Assembly: GCA_029244985.1 (NCBI GenBank)
Contig: JAQWQD010000027.1
Location: 62,001-126,000 of the forward strand
Direction of reading: 5' to 3'
From: Gammaproteobacteria bacterium
Lineage (GTDB): Bacteria; Pseudomonadota; Gammaproteobacteria; Pseudomonadales; Pseudohongiellaceae
DNA: 64,000 nucleotides
Part shown: positions 44,204 to 55,210 of the stretch, one piece after another
Position numbering within the stretch: the first letter of the stretch is position 1
How the letters are laid out: each line of letters begins with the position of its first letter
Notes under the pieces: model-generated
Told to the model about the DNA's origin: nothing
What the model saw: only the letters and a program-made list of their open reading frames with translations
Databases searched by the model: none
Program-made: the position numbers and the translations under genes

Positions 44204-45397
44204 TTAGGTTTTACTAGCACTGCCTATTCCCCAATTAAATAAGCATAGAGAGATTATTGCGGCTGCTAACATTAGAAAAAGAAGTGGATAAACCGTCCCA
44301 TTGAATATCAACGCGACGAGCTGTGCAGCTATCGCTGAAACAGACATCTGTAAGAACCCGGTAAGACCTGAAGCGCTGCCGGCATATTGCGGAAATTCGT
44401 TTATAGCGGCGGCTTGTGCATTAGGAAGAGTAATCCCATTTCCGAATGTAGCAATAGCGATAGGAGCGAACAGTGCAAGGGGGTCATGTATTCCAGCGAG
44501 TTGTAGTGCAATTGCGAAACTTATTCCAATGACGGTAGCAGTGGCGCCTATCCTGATCATTTTATCGATAGACATTTTTCTGCCAAAATGCCGGGCAACA
44601 TAGTTACCTGCCATAAATCCGGCGGGGATCATTATGAAATAGTAACCGTATTCAGTCGGAGGTCGATTGAGAACTGACACCATTATTTCTGGAGCCGCAG
44701 AAATAAAGCTAAAAAATACGACAGAGACGAACGTGACACAGAATGCATAACCACAAAAGGCCCTCGATTCGAAAAGGCTAAGGAAAGTTTTAAGCATTGA
44801 CCCAATGCCTTCGAAAGGCACCGGATCATTTAGAGTTTCAGGTAAGCCTGGAATAAGAAACACAAAAATTATGACGCTGGCAATTGCAACTACTACGAAT
44901 GCAGATTCCCAGCCAAAGCGAGCTAGTAATTCACCACCTAAAGCTGGTGAAAGCATTGGGACTACAACCATGACCATTACAAGCGTAGCTATTACTCTGG
45001 CAGCCTCTTCAGCTCCATAGACGTCTCTCACAATGGCGCGTGCTAAAACCAGTCCAACAGCGCCACCGAAGGCTTGAATAAAGCGTCCGACAATTAGCCA
45101 GGTTATTGAATCTGCGAGCCAACAGAAAATAGAACCTATTATAGTAATAGCGATGCCAACAAACATGATTGGTCTGCGACCATACTTGTCCGATAGAGGC
45201 CCATAGACAAGTGTGCCAAACGCGATAGCCAGCATTGAGAGGCTCAAAGTAAGCTGGGCTATGTCGTTGCTGACCTCAAATGTCTCTTTGATCACTGGCA
45301 CTGCTGGTAGCAAAATTTGCATACCTGCCGGGCCTAATGCGGAAGCGGCTGCTAACAACACTATTAGCTGATTAGAAAGCGAACTAATCTTTGACAA
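44204..45397 (-). CDS. Bcr/CflA family MFS efflux transporter
   Basis: 397 residues and 12 membrane segments. MFS loop 2-3 motif YGPLSDKYGRRPIMFVG and the Bcr/CflA block RAIVRDVYGAEEAARVIATLV are present. The family exports drugs such as bicyclomycin, sulfonamides or chloramphenicol, and Cys-type metabolites, driven by protons; the true substrate is not readable. Single gene, convergent with selA and next to the TPR-ended operon on the same strand. Confidence 0.88.
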   Translation of the reverse strand: MSKISSLSNQLIVLLAAASALGPAGMQILLPAVPVIKETFEVSNDIAQLTLSLSMLAIAFGTLVYGPLSDKYGRRPIMFVGIAITIIGSIFCWLADSITWLIVGRFIQAFGGAVGLVLARAIVRDVYGAEEAARVIATLVMVMVVVPMLSPALGGELLARFGWESAFVVVAIASVIIFVFLIPGLPETLNDPVPFEGIGSMLKTFLSLFESRAFCGYAFCVTFVSVVFFSFISAAPEIMVSVLNRPPTEYGYYFIMIPAGFMAGNYVARHFGRKMSIDKMIRIGATATVIGISFAIALQLAGIHDPLALFAPIAIATFGNGITLPNAQAAAINEFPQYAGSASGLTGFLQMSVSAIAAQLVALIFNGTVYPLLFLMLAAAIISLCLFNWGIGSASKT

Positions 45398-45446
45398 AAT
45401 TATTGTCCAAGTATTTTTTAAATAGATTAATGATAACGGCGATGAC

Positions 45447-47528
45447 TTAGCGAACCATGAATGCGTCTCTTGAATTACGCAAATTACTATTGGTTTGAGA
45501 GCTAAGTATTACGCTTGAACCGAGCAGAATAGAGCGTTGGACTATACTAATATCGAATCCTAGTCCGAACGCATTGGAGTGAAACAATCGAATTAACTCT
45601 TGAGCATTCCGTTTGCTACTTTGATTTTCGGCTGCGGCCCTAGTGTAACACGATAACACGCTACCTGTTCTCGATTTCAGGCAAATTGAGAGGTCGGGGT
45701 TGGATGCAATTTCAAGTGGAATACCATTGCTATCTTCGTTAAATCGAGGGGACCGAGAGAGCAAATCAGCTGCTTGGTTTGCAAATTGCGAATTATCTCC
45801 AATGATTGAAACTGGTATTTCTAATGCCAATCTTCGAAAAATACTGGGGTCTTGCTGGTAGGCCATTTCATAGAAGGCTAACGCATCAGAATAACTACTA
45901 TTTCGCCAACTTGCGTCTGCCAATCTGGCGGCAACTCGGGCTCTCAATAGGACTTCTTGTTGAGGTAACTGTGTTAAGGCCTGGCGGCCAGCTTCTATAA
46001 CAAGTTCTGTATTGTTTTCTATTGCAGCTATTTCAGCCAAATAAGAATAGTAATAGCCTTCATTAAGTTGAAAAGCACCATTTGCTAATGCTTGATCAAG
46101 AATATTTTTCATTACTCCTGAACCAATTAGTTGAATAATCTCAGGTTCAACCCATTCTGGAATGTGCACATCAAGAGGGGCATAAGGCCGCAACCTATTC
46201 TGCAATACTTCAAAATTTGCAAACAATGATGCAGCTCGGCGTTCCGCGCGCCAGGCGCGCAAGCGCAGACTATTGGCTTTAATTCGCGCAACGATCGAGT
46301 CGGCAAAGTCAAGCGTTGATAAGGATTCGAGCTGAACCTGGTATTCAGTCCTGTTTGCCATCATGTTTAGCAGGGCTGCAAAAGAATCCTTTTGTGCATC
46401 ATCAGCACTGTAAGAGCCATTTCTGTCAGGTTGATTCAAAGCTGTTTGCGTCAAATTTGCTGCATCTTCAGCATAACCAGCAACCATAAGAAAACTAGCA
46501 CTTACTAAAAAATGTTCAGCTCGATTCATTACACTTACGACTGGCTCTTGTTGCTCTCTCCAAATAAGCATGCGATCAAGCGCCGATCGTGCATCATCAA
46601 AACGTCCTTGATTTAGCGTTAAAAATAATTTGTAGATCCAGGGGTCTGCAACACTTTGGGGATTTAAATAACGAGTCGCACGATCTATGTATTCTTCAGC
46701 CTGCTCCATTTGTAAAAGACTTAAAGCTACTTCCGACGCGTTGGTTAGATAGACAGTGTCATAATCATTGGCAGTATTAGTGATGTCTTCATCTTCATCA
46801 ATTGCCCGGTCGCAGGCGGACATCGATTCAATTGGGGCGAGACTAGCCAGTTCTGCAGCACAGAGGGTATTCCAAGCTCTAGCACGCTCACGATCATTGA
46901 CACTATTTTCTAAGACTAGGTTGGCTGACTCTCGAGCGGCATCATATAGTTTTAGTTTAATTAGTGGCCAGCCACGAAAAGATTCCATATCTTGACCGTA
47001 TACTTGGGAGATTTTATCCAAATATTCAAGTGATTGTAGCTGATTACCCATTAACTGATGGATATAGGATAATTGGCTAAGAGTTAAGTAGTGCCATTGA
47101 ACGTTACCTGAGTTGTAAGCCTCTTCTAGTGAATTGTAATTGGTAAATTCTTCGGCTCTGTTTAGATGAAATAGAGCCCTTGGTAAATTTCCTTCCACAT
47201 TGAATAGGACTTCGGCCAAAGCAAACTGTGCTGCAGGTGACTCAGGTTCAGCTCGAATCCATTGTTCACTAAGCTCCCTGGCTTTCACATTCTCATCCAA
47301 TTCAAGTGCATCGCAGATTGCTAATGCATTTCGAATTTCTATATCGCTAAATCCAAAGCAAAGAGGCAGTCTCGCTTCTGGAATTTCAATTGCTTCCAGG
47401 TCAAGCAGAAGATCATCTTGAGCAAAAATATTTGGCGCGTATAAAAAGGGAAAAAGCAGTGGAAAAAATGAGAGACAAAAAATTTGAAATAACTTCATTC
47501 GTCTGAATGGTGCTCCAATATAAAACAT
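45447..47528 (-). CDS. Exported TPR-repeat protein of the MoxR operon
   Basis: 693 residues; the start shares a base with the MoxR stop (TAATG), and a second ATG at 47498 begins the better signal peptide MKLFQIFCLSFFPLLFPFLY. The rest is mostly antiparallel helices with degenerate TPR units (for example SPAAQFALAEVLFNVEGNLPR near 80 and SYSDALAFYEMAYQQDPSIF near 575) and a small C-terminal part with two conserved-looking cysteines (LSICLKSRTGSVLSCY). Probably a periplasmic scaffold. Last gene of the DUF58-transglutaminase-MoxR operon, a common arrangement in which the last gene is variable. Confidence 0.7.
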   Translation of the reverse strand: MFYIGAPFRRMKLFQIFCLSFFPLLFPFLYAPNIFAQDDLLLDLEAIEIPEARLPLCFGFSDIEIRNALAICDALELDENVKARELSEQWIRAEPESPAAQFALAEVLFNVEGNLPRALFHLNRAEEFTNYNSLEEAYNSGNVQWHYLTLSQLSYIHQLMGNQLQSLEYLDKISQVYGQDMESFRGWPLIKLKLYDAARESANLVLENSVNDRERARAWNTLCAAELASLAPIESMSACDRAIDEDEDITNTANDYDTVYLTNASEVALSLLQMEQAEEYIDRATRYLNPQSVADPWIYKLFLTLNQGRFDDARSALDRMLIWREQQEPVVSVMNRAEHFLVSASFLMVAGYAEDAANLTQTALNQPDRNGSYSADDAQKDSFAALLNMMANRTEYQVQLESLSTLDFADSIVARIKANSLRLRAWRAERRAASLFANFEVLQNRLRPYAPLDVHIPEWVEPEIIQLIGSGVMKNILDQALANGAFQLNEGYYYSYLAEIAAIENNTELVIEAGRQALTQLPQQEVLLRARVAARLADASWRNSSYSDALAFYEMAYQQDPSIFRRLALEIPVSIIGDNSQFANQAADLLSRSPRFNEDSNGIPLEIASNPDLSICLKSRTGSVLSCYTRAAAENQSSKRNAQELIRLFHSNAFGLGFDISIVQRSILLGSSVILSSQTNSNLRNSRDAFMVR

Positions 47529-48568
47529 TAGCTGAAAGTGCTCTTTGCTAATTGCTCCATGGGCTGTCTCATATTATCGAGGAGAACTTTTTGCAAGTCA
47601 GAAACTCCTGGTGCAAGTTCGATACGATGACCTAAGACTCTTGGGATCAATATTTCAATGTCCTCTGCAGACACATAGTCTCGATCACGCAGTGCTGCAG
47701 ACACTTGCAGAGCCGGCAAAAGTAGCACCATGGAACGAGTAGAGTTGCCCTGCAATACTCTGTCATCTTCACGCAAATTTCTGGATATATCTACGAGGGC
47801 GATTTTTATCGCAGGATTTATGTTTACTTCTGTATCAATAGTTTGTCGGGCGTGCAGCACTTGATCCCGTGTGACAGTATTTAACTGCCCGGTGAGATCT
47901 CTGCGATTCTTGTAAGTTTCTAATACGTCCAATTCTGCCTCACGATCAATGTGTTCCATAGTGATCTTGAACAAAAATCGATCAAGCTGCGGCGTAGGAA
48001 GAGGGTAGGTACCGACGAGGTCTAGTGGATTCTGTGTTGCGATGACGAAAAACAAGTCATCAAGTGCATAAGTTACATTGTCGGTGGTAACTTGTTTTTC
48101 ACCCATTGCTTCTAACATAGCAGATTGCACTTTTGGTGACGTTCGATTGATTTCATCTGCAAGAACAATATGAGCAAATAGCGGGCCGTGACGAAAATGA
48201 AAGGCATTGCTATTGCTATCAAATACAGGTACGCCCGTTACATCAGAGGGAAGTAAATCAGGGGTAAATTGTATGCGCCTGAATGGAACAATAGACTCAT
48301 TAATACTGCTACCAATTATAATGGCTTCACCTAACGCTTTCGCGAGTGTGGTTTTTCCGGATCCAGGGAAATCCTCTAGCAGAACATGACCATCAGCTAT
48401 CAGAGCGATGATTACCAACTCAATAACATCATCACGCCCTAACACTTGCTGCTGGACAGTTGATTTTAAGGTGTTAAGTACATCAACAGCTTCTGCGAGT
48501 GCGGCACTGGGGTTTTCAGACAAGGCAGTTGTCAGTTCTTGCGCTTCGGCAACGTTGTCTGAGTTCAT
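47528..48568 (-). CDS. MoxR-type AAA+ ATPase
   Basis: 346 residues: Walker A EDFPGSGKTTLAKALG, Walker B VLADEINRTSPKVQSAMLEAM, sensor 1 VIATQNPLDLVGTYPLP, and a C-terminal lid with the MoxR signature RASMVLLL-like NSTRSMVLLLPALQVSAA. MoxR proteins are chaperone-like ATPases that mature or activate partner complexes, usually with DUF58 or VWA proteins. Its neighbours here are a DUF58 and a transglutaminase protein upstream, an established combination. Confidence 0.92.
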   Translation of the reverse strand: MNSDNVAEAQELTTALSENPSAALAEAVDVLNTLKSTVQQQVLGRDDVIELVIIALIADGHVLLEDFPGSGKTTLAKALGEAIIIGSSINESIVPFRRIQFTPDLLPSDVTGVPVFDSNSNAFHFRHGPLFAHIVLADEINRTSPKVQSAMLEAMGEKQVTTDNVTYALDDLFFVIATQNPLDLVGTYPLPTPQLDRFLFKITMEHIDREAELDVLETYKNRRDLTGQLNTVTRDQVLHARQTIDTEVNINPAIKIALVDISRNLREDDRVLQGNSTRSMVLLLPALQVSAALRDRDYVSAEDIEILIPRVLGHRIELAPGVSDLQKVLLDNMRQPMEQLAKSTFS

Positions 48569-48605
48569 TGATTACTCCGATAGAGACTTTAAGATAGTAA
48601 GGTTC

Positions 48606-50750
48606 TTATTTTGTAAGAAGCCACGAGAAAGGATTTAGAACTGCTGATATTTTGCGCCAAGCCACAATATTCGAATTAATTTCCTTTCGAACACTTTGGC
48701 CCAGCAGTGTCCATTCTTGCTGGTCTTGTGCTTCATGGTTGGTGCTACCAAGAGCGATAGCGAGATGTGTATCGGTTATAGGCCTAATTGACGGGGCAGT
48801 AATGCTTGCACGATCAGCAAAACCTTCTCGGCTTTCACCGAAATTTCTAGACAAGCCAACAGCAGACAACCGGTCAAGCACCGCGCGATAACAAAGGCGA
48901 TACTGATTTTCGTTGGAGGCAAAAGAAGGTATCCAGAGTCTATATAGTTTAATCAAATACGCTGTAATCAAAACGAGTGCAGTTAGTGTGTACAGAATAG
49001 ATAAAATTGTTTGCAACTGAACGAATGAAGATTGTTGCGAGCCGAGGAAATCTTCAAAGGATGCATCATCTCTCAACATGTCTCCGAGTAATTGCTGCAA
49101 GCTATCTTGAGGATCAGTTGTCATGTCTACCAAGGTCTGTTGGGGAGCAGGGTCGATAATTACCCATCCAATATCTTTGAAATAAACTTCGGGCCAAGCA
49201 TGGCCATGAATAGCTTGGATTAAAAGAGCAGAGCCACCTGCTCGGTTAGAGGCTGGCACCGAGTAGCCAATTCCTACACGGGCAGGTATGCCAATGCTGC
49301 GAAATAAGTAAGTAGCTGCGAAAGAGAAATGCATACAGTAACCAGTTAGATCGCCAAATAGAAAAGATCCAGCCGGGTCACCTTCGTAGGCGTGCTCGTT
49401 TTTGAGACTATAAATTCCATTTTCATCAAGATAAGTCTTGATTGCCCATGCTTTTGCAAAAGGGTCGTCAGTATACTCAGGGCGTAGATTAGTTATCAGC
49501 TTTTCTGCTAAAGTTTTGTAACGCGCGTCATCGGGGAGAGTTAAATATTCCTGCCAAATTTCATCTGACCAATCTTCCCGGCCTGTTTCTTGCCCGATGA
49601 GATATTCGAAATCATATTCCGGTGCTAGAGAGTAGGTATCGTAAGTGCGTTTAAAACGCAAATTGTTTGGATTTGCGGTGTTTTCATAGGCAATCGGACT
49701 CTCCAGCCCGAAAGGACTTCGATGGGGTACTAGCATCCCAATACTAGTACGCACGGCTTTGCGTTCTTCCTCTGCGCCAGGAAGTTGCCCGGATTCTTCT
49801 CGACTATTGGTGAAGTGTTCAATTAAATCACGGTCCATTTCGTCTTGTGTTGTGAAGTCCAACATTACTCCATTGAATTCGGAATAAGCAGATTCTCTAA
49901 AATAATAAGAACCGTTTAGAGGTTCATAGTCATCTCTAAAAACAACAATAGCTACGGGTGCTTCTTTGTCATTATTTTCGTTTTCACCATCACGAAATGG
50001 ATTGTCTCTTTGAGAATTGGATCCGTTTTGCTCTTGCCCTGTTAATCCAAGGTCATCGGTGGTTTGTGGAGTTGGGATGCCGAATAAACGGACATAAACT
50101 ATGAGTGAGAAACAGAGCAGTCCTAATACAGCAAAGTGATAGGGTAATCGTTTCTGATTGTTTTCCGTCATCAGTAGGGCGGAAAGAGAAAGCACTGCTC
50201 CGCAGCCGAAAGCCATTAAAATGGCTGAAGGATCAATTCCTCTAGTCAGAGCAAAATCGCCAATAAAAAAGGGGCGATGAATCATGCCGTTGCGATGAGC
50301 AGCGAGGGTAATGACAAACGCAGTTGCAACGAACAAAATTTCAACAACCGCTCCGTAACTAGTGCGATGAGCTAAAGTTCGTAAACTCAATGTCATAGAT
50401 GTAGAAATTCCTAACCATTTTGCAGATTCGCTTAGATTGAATGCGATTAAGGGCGAAGAGGTGTTTGCTATAAATTCCGTACTTACAACTAACTCGGCGA
50501 ATAGTAGAGTAAGCAACCAGCACAAAAAGCCTAGAATAATGACTGTCGAAGTTCTTAGACTGCTGAGGGGGTGCTTATATAAACGGAGATCTATTAAGTA
50601 GCAAGCAATTAAACACCCAGCAAAAGCCGCTATAGAGCCGCTAACCACTGTCATTGGTAAGCTCAGGATCCAAAAGCTGCTGGCGATAATCGCAGCTCTC
50701 AAACTCGTTTGGAGAAAATGTTGGGAAGAGTGGTTTGCTTGAATGGTCAT
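48606..50750 (-). CDS. TgpA-like membrane transglutaminase (DUF3488 plus transglutaminase core)
   Basis: 714 residues. Six or so membrane helices fill the first 220 residues, a periplasmic region follows, then a transglutaminase core with the triad Cys in LTGYCMHFSFAATYLFRS, His in HGHAWPEVYFKD and Asp in WVIIDPAP, then one more membrane helix near 590 and a cytoplasmic C-terminus. This is the layout of TgpA in Pseudomonas aeruginosa, an essential inner-membrane protein. Second gene of the operon between the DUF58 protein and the MoxR ATPase. Confidence 0.85.
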   Translation of the reverse strand: MTIQANHSSQHFLQTSLRAAIIASSFWILSLPMTVVSGSIAAFAGCLIACYLIDLRLYKHPLSSLRTSTVIILGFLCWLLTLLFAELVVSTEFIANTSSPLIAFNLSESAKWLGISTSMTLSLRTLAHRTSYGAVVEILFVATAFVITLAAHRNGMIHRPFFIGDFALTRGIDPSAILMAFGCGAVLSLSALLMTENNQKRLPYHFAVLGLLCFSLIVYVRLFGIPTPQTTDDLGLTGQEQNGSNSQRDNPFRDGENENNDKEAPVAIVVFRDDYEPLNGSYYFRESAYSEFNGVMLDFTTQDEMDRDLIEHFTNSREESGQLPGAEEERKAVRTSIGMLVPHRSPFGLESPIAYENTANPNNLRFKRTYDTYSLAPEYDFEYLIGQETGREDWSDEIWQEYLTLPDDARYKTLAEKLITNLRPEYTDDPFAKAWAIKTYLDENGIYSLKNEHAYEGDPAGSFLFGDLTGYCMHFSFAATYLFRSIGIPARVGIGYSVPASNRAGGSALLIQAIHGHAWPEVYFKDIGWVIIDPAPQQTLVDMTTDPQDSLQQLLGDMLRDDASFEDFLGSQQSSFVQLQTILSILYTLTALVLITAYLIKLYRLWIPSFASNENQYRLCYRAVLDRLSAVGLSRNFGESREGFADRASITAPSIRPITDTHLAIALGSTNHEAQDQQEWTLLGQSVRKEINSNIVAWRKISAVLNPFSWLLTK

Positions 50751-50789
50751 TTACTCAATTCTAATTTAATTCTGCCCAAAATGAAGGCG

Positions 50790-52109
50790 TTATACCTTTC
50801 TAAGACTCTTATCAAAACTCAGGCCTGTTTTCCTATCCACAACCAAGGTGGATTCTACTAGTTGTCCAAGCTCGGTCAATAATTTGAGCAACTCATCCCT
50901 AGAACTCCCTGTTTTCGGGGCTTCAGTTGATTTTTGAAACAGTAATTTTCGCCAGAAAATGACATTTTCTAGATCAAGAAATCCATCTGTTGCTAGCACG
51001 AGAGAGAATTGACCTGAGAAGCGACCAATTGTTCTCTTTAACAGTGGAAGCCATGCCACAGTTTCTGCCGCGGCAAAAACGATACAATGAGCTCCGGATT
51101 GTCCTACTGCATGATTAAGAAATCTGTCCAATCCATAACTATAGGGAGCCGCTAGGGCCCTTGAGCGAGCAACTGCTTCTAATGCGCTAGCTAAATTTTC
51201 ACAAGATTTTTCTGTCCCGTCGGCCGCAAATGACCAATTTTCTCCAAGAGCTCCAGTTTCTAACGCCATTCGAGCTACTGCAGCGGCAGCTTCATCGTTT
51301 TTGCTGCTAAGCAAATAAGCAACTGTTCTCTTGCTGTGGAATACACTTTTCTCAGCTAAGCGGACATTAAGCTGTCGGTTTCGCGCATAAACTTTCCACA
51401 TTATATTACGTACAGAATCCCCTGGAGCATAAGGTCGAATTTCCATTCGGTCACCTTCTGGGTCTCCGGAAGGGTTGGGAATCCCATCTTCGGCAGTTAA
51501 GGAGCGTAGTAGGGGTAAAGATTTAACGGTATTTGTTCTAGGGAGAGCCATAGAGCAAACTTCTTGTTTTTGTAACCAGGAGTAGCGACAAAACCCTAAG
51601 ACATCTGACACAGTAAACTGACGAATGACATGATCGGTATAAAAGCGCTTATTGGGAATAATTTCTTCGAGTATCTGATTGCTGGAATCTAAACGTGTTC
51701 TTGTTTTGATAAAGTCTGGAAAAATCACTGTCCAACTTATTTTGACCAGTGGTAGTAGATTTAGAGCTGGTAATGTAAATCCAGTCTCATTCGGATATTC
51801 AGCTTCTACTTTGATGGTTTCCGCAGGACTTTTTGATTTGCTAATTATTCGCTGAATCTTGCGTTGGACGAAAACACCACTGATTATGGAACAAAATAAA
51901 CAAAAAACTAGAATTGTTAATGCACATATGGCTAATGAGAATACAACAAGGTCCATTGCCCCGTAGCCAAAAATGCTTAGGCAGAATGCAGTGATCAGTA
52001 AGGTGATTAATCCTTGCAAAGTTAAAGGGAATAGACCAATTCCGACCATTAATACCTTTACAGCTATAGATCGTCTAGCATTGAAAATGTATTTATTGGT
52101 TGTATTCAT
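50790..52109 (-). CDS. DUF58 domain-containing membrane protein
   Basis: 439 residues: two membrane helices near 15-80 (LTLQGLITLLITAFCLSIFGY and the next), a beta domain, and the DUF58 block DSVRNIMWKVYARNRQLNVRL near 250, followed by a von Willebrand-like C-terminal part. DUF58 proteins nearly always occur with MoxR ATPases and are thought to be their clients or partners. First gene of the four-gene operon; the start is 139 bases after the acs stop. Confidence 0.82.
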   Translation of the reverse strand: MNTTNKYIFNARRSIAVKVLMVGIGLFPLTLQGLITLLITAFCLSIFGYGAMDLVVFSLAICALTILVFCLFCSIISGVFVQRKIQRIISKSKSPAETIKVEAEYPNETGFTLPALNLLPLVKISWTVIFPDFIKTRTRLDSSNQILEEIIPNKRFYTDHVIRQFTVSDVLGFCRYSWLQKQEVCSMALPRTNTVKSLPLLRSLTAEDGIPNPSGDPEGDRMEIRPYAPGDSVRNIMWKVYARNRQLNVRLAEKSVFHSKRTVAYLLSSKNDEAAAAVARMALETGALGENWSFAADGTEKSCENLASALEAVARSRALAAPYSYGLDRFLNHAVGQSGAHCIVFAAAETVAWLPLLKRTIGRFSGQFSLVLATDGFLDLENVIFWRKLLFQKSTEAPKTGSSRDELLKLLTELGQLVESTLVVDRKTGLSFDKSLRKV

Positions 52110-52247
52110 GATGAAGAAATATGTAAAGATAATTTCTAGCGCTAATTGAAGTACTTATTATTTTAGGCGGTAAAGATAGCCACGACACTAGTTAATTATA
52201 GTCATATAACTAGAGATGACGCTTATATGGCTAAAATAGAAAAATGA

Positions 52248-54185
52248 TTATTTGTTAGCTCTGTTGTCGATTAACTGATCGACAACTACTGGGTCAGCTA
52301 ATGTAGTAATGTCACCTAGGTTTTCTAGTTCATTGGCGGCAATTTTCCGCAGAATACGTCGCATAATTTTGCCGGAGCGGGTTTTCGGTAGGCCTGGCGC
52401 GAATTGAATAATTTCAGGTTTGGCAAACGCGCCAATTTCTTTGCTCACAAACTTTACTAATTCTATGTTTAATTCTTTAGTTACTTCTATCCCGGTCATA
52501 AGCGTAACGTAAGCATAAATCGCCTGACCCTTGATGTCATGGGGGTAACCGACTACTGCGGCTTCAGCAACCTTGCTATGGAGAACCAAGGCGCTTTCAA
52601 TTTCAGCGGTGCCTAAACGATGTCCCGATACATTGATAACATCGTCGACCCGCCCCGTTACCCAGTAAAAACCATCGCCATCGCGACGAGAGCTATCACC
52701 AGTAAAATAGTATCCTGGATAAGTTTTAAAATAGGTGTCTATGCAGCGTTGGTGATCGCCATAAACGGATCGAATCTGACTGGGCCAGCTTTGGGTGATG
52801 ACTAAATTACCTGTCGCGGCTCCTTCAATTTCATTCCCGTCTGCGTCCATCAATGCTGGCTTGACGCCAAAAAAAGGTTTGGTGGCTGAGCCTGGTTTTA
52901 AGTCAGTAACACCAGGAATAGGGGTGATCATGATAGAGCCAGTCTCTGTTTGCCACCATGTATCTACTATAGGGGAGCGAGAATCACCAACAACATGGTA
53001 GTACCATTCCCAAGCTTCGGGGTTAATAGGTTCACCAACAGATCCCAATAACCTAAGCGAACTACGTGAAGTGCTTTTTACAGGACCGTCGCCAGCTGAC
53101 ATTAGCGCACGAATGGCTGTAGGAGCCGTATAAAAAATATTGACCTGATGTTTGTCGATGACTTGCCAGAATCTAGATGCATCTGGGTAGGTGGGTACGC
53201 CCTCAAACATAAGTGTTATGGCGCCATTGGTCAGTGGGCCATAGACTATATAAGAATGACCAGTCACCCATCCGACATCTGCGGTGCACCAGTAAATATC
53301 ACCTTCGTGATAATCGAATACATACTTGTGCGTAATGCTCGCGCCGAGTAAATAACCAGCAGTGGTGTGTAGGACACCTTTGGGTTTACCTGTGGACCCG
53401 GACGTATAGAGAATAAAGAGAGGATCTTCAGCATCCATTAGTTCTGGTTCGCATTCAGAGCTAGCAGCCTCAGTGGCTTTGTAATAACAAACATCTCGAG
53501 TCTCATTCCAGCCAACGTCAGCTCTAGTTCTGCGTACAACAAATACGCTGTGCACATTTGGACATTCCTCGAGTGCTGCGTCTACATTAGTTTTTAGAGG
53601 AATTGTTCGTCCACCTCTTACACCTTCATCTGCAGTGATGACAGTTTGGCAATCAGAATCTAAAATTCGGTCTTTTAATGATTCTGGTGAGAAGCCGCCG
53701 AAAACAACAGAATGTATTGCGCCAATACGAGTGCAAGCGAGCATGGCATAGGCCGCTTCCGGGATCATCGGCATGTAAATGCAAACCCTATCCCCTTTGC
53801 TGACCCCCCGTGTTTTTAGAGCATTTGACAATCTGCAAACGTGATTATGTAGTTGTCGATAAGTTATTCTTTTGTCATCGGAGGGCTCATCTCCCTCCCA
53901 TATAATGGCTGTTTGTTCCGCGCGTTTTTCCAAATGTCTATCGATGCAGTTATAAGCAACATTTAGCTTTCCACCAGTGAACCAACTTGCTTCAGCTTTT
54001 TTAAACTCGCTGTGCATGACAGTTTTCCATGGTTCATGCCAGTGCAGTAATTCACCAGCTTGCTCAGCCCAAAACTCTTCAGGAGCGTTAATAGATTGCT
54101 GATATAACTCTTCGTAACGCTCTGGATTAAGGTGGCTACGATTCTTGGTATCATCGCTAACTGGATAGATTTTGGTTTCGGACAT
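52248..54185 (-). CDS. acs: Acetyl-CoA synthetase
   Basis: 645 residues. The AMP-binding P-loop [32 protein letters not shown], the hinge [20 protein letters not shown] and the acetylatable Lys in [16 protein letters not shown] are intact; the N-terminal Acs extension ([20 protein letters not shown]) and [13 protein letters not shown] separate it from propionate or other ligases. It makes acetyl-CoA from acetate, ATP and CoA. It is the last gene on this strand after panC, with a weak terminator between. In Pseudomonas acs-type genes are under CbrAB and RpoN-linked control; no sigma-54 site is visible here. Confidence 0.95.
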   Translation of the reverse strand: MSETKIYPVSDDTKNRSHLNPERYEELYQQSINAPEEFWAEQAGELLHWHEPWKTVMHSEFKKAEASWFTGGKLNVAYNCIDRHLEKRAEQTAIIWEGDEPSDDKRITYRQLHNHVCRLSNALKTRGVSKGDRVCIYMPMIPEAAYAMLACTRIGAIHSVVFGGFSPESLKDRILDSDCQTVITADEGVRGGRTIPLKTNVDAALEECPNVHSVFVVRRTRADVGWNETRDVCYYKATEAASSECEPELMDAEDPLFILYTSGSTGKPKGVLHTTAGYLLGASITHKYVFDYHEGDIYWCTADVGWVTGHSYIVYGPLTNGAITLMFEGVPTYPDASRFWQVIDKHQVNIFYTAPTAIRALMSAGDGPVKSTSRSSLRLLGSVGEPINPEAWEWYYHVVGDSRSPIVDTWWQTETGSIMITPIPGVTDLKPGSATKPFFGVKPALMDADGNEIEGAATGNLVITQSWPSQIRSVYGDHQRCIDTYFKTYPGYYFTGDSSRRDGDGFYWVTGRVDDVINVSGHRLGTAEIESALVLHSKVAEAAVVGYPHDIKGQAIYAYVTLMTGIEVTKELNIELVKFVSKEIGAFAKPEIIQFAPGLPKTRSGKIMRRILRKIAANELENLGDITTLADPVVVDQLIDNRANK

Positions 54186-54225
54186 TGGGTGTTCCTATTA
54201 GTCTTTCTAACGGGGATCGTATTAC

Positions 54226-54264
54226 TGTAAAAACTCTTAGCACAATTTCTAATTAATACTGTGC
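54226..54264 (-). terminator. Possible intrinsic terminator between panC and acs
   Basis: On the minus strand GCACAG (54264-54259) faces TTGTGC (54245-54240) across 13 bases, followed by TAAGAGTTTTTA. The stem is only about five pairs, so termination would be partial. Confidence 0.35.
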
Positions 54265-54333
54265 AGCAATACAGAGCGACTCAGAAGTATGCCTTAAAGA
54301 CAGAAGCTACTCAATTACTAGGAATCAGCAGAT

Positions 54334-55203
54334 TTATTGATCTGTATTTACGAGAAGATTATCAATTAGTCGCGTAGAACCGACATATGCAGCGGCAAGT
54401 ACTACTAATTGAGTATCATCTTCATTGGCAGGCAAGAGGGAATGTGACTCACAGATTGCAAAGTAGTCAGGTCTCAAACCCGCGTTGCTTAGCTGCGCTT
54501 TAGCCCAAATTTCGATCTTTCTGAAATCTCGATTTTTGTCCCTTATTTTTCCAGCAGTCTCTTGCAAGCAACGATAGATATTTGAAGCCTTAACTATATC
54601 GTCATTTGATAAATAATTATTCCGAGAGCTTAAAGCAAGTCCATTACTATCTCTTACGATCTCCACTCCTCTAATATCAACATTAAGAGCGAGATCGCTG
54701 ACCAGTTTCTTAATAATGAGGAATTGTTGGTAATCTTTTAGGCCAAAGAATGCCGTATCTGGTCTAACAATATTAAGAAGCTTGCATACTATGGTTGCAA
54801 CACCATCAAAATGACTAGGTCGGCTCCGCCCACAATAATTATCTGACAAGTCAGGAACATGAATTACAGTTTGATAATTTATGTTTTGGCCATAAATTTC
54901 TTTTACGCTCGGCGCAAACAAGTAATCACACTTTGCTTTTTTTAGCTTTGATTTATCTTCTTCAATTGTTTTGGGATAGTTTTGTAAGTCTTCGTTGGGC
55001 TCAAATTGAAGAGGGTTGACAAAGATAGTACTGATCACGCAATCATTTTCAGATAAGGCTTCTTTGAGTAGTGCTAAATGGCCTGCATGAAGATTACCCA
55101 TTGTTGGAACGAGACCAATAGATTTTTTGGCAAGCCGGATACTTTCTAATTCCAGATGCAGTTCAGCAATAGAGTTGAAAACTTTCACAGGATAGGGGCT
55201 CAA
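54334..55203 (-). CDS. panC: Pantothenate synthetase
   Basis: 289 residues with PTMGNLHAGHLALLKEA (HxGH motif), VSTIFVNPLQF-type TIFVNPLQFEPNEDLQNYP, and SSRNNYLS. It joins pantoate and beta-alanine with ATP to give pantothenate, precursor of CoA. It follows panB by seven bases. The family's PVREADGLALSSRN block is changed to IVRDSNGLALSSRN, still close to consensus. Normal length, no anomalies. Confidence 0.95.
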   Translation of the reverse strand: MSPYPVKVFNSIAELHLELESIRLAKKSIGLVPTMGNLHAGHLALLKEALSENDCVISTIFVNPLQFEPNEDLQNYPKTIEEDKSKLKKAKCDYLFAPSVKEIYGQNINYQTVIHVPDLSDNYCGRSRPSHFDGVATIVCKLLNIVRPDTAFFGLKDYQQFLIIKKLVSDLALNVDIRGVEIVRDSNGLALSSRNNYLSNDDIVKASNIYRCLQETAGKIRDKNRDFRKIEIWAKAQLSNAGLRPDYFAICESHSLLPANEDDTQLVVLAAAYVGSTRLIDNLLVNTDQ

Positions 55204-55210
55204 CGATTAT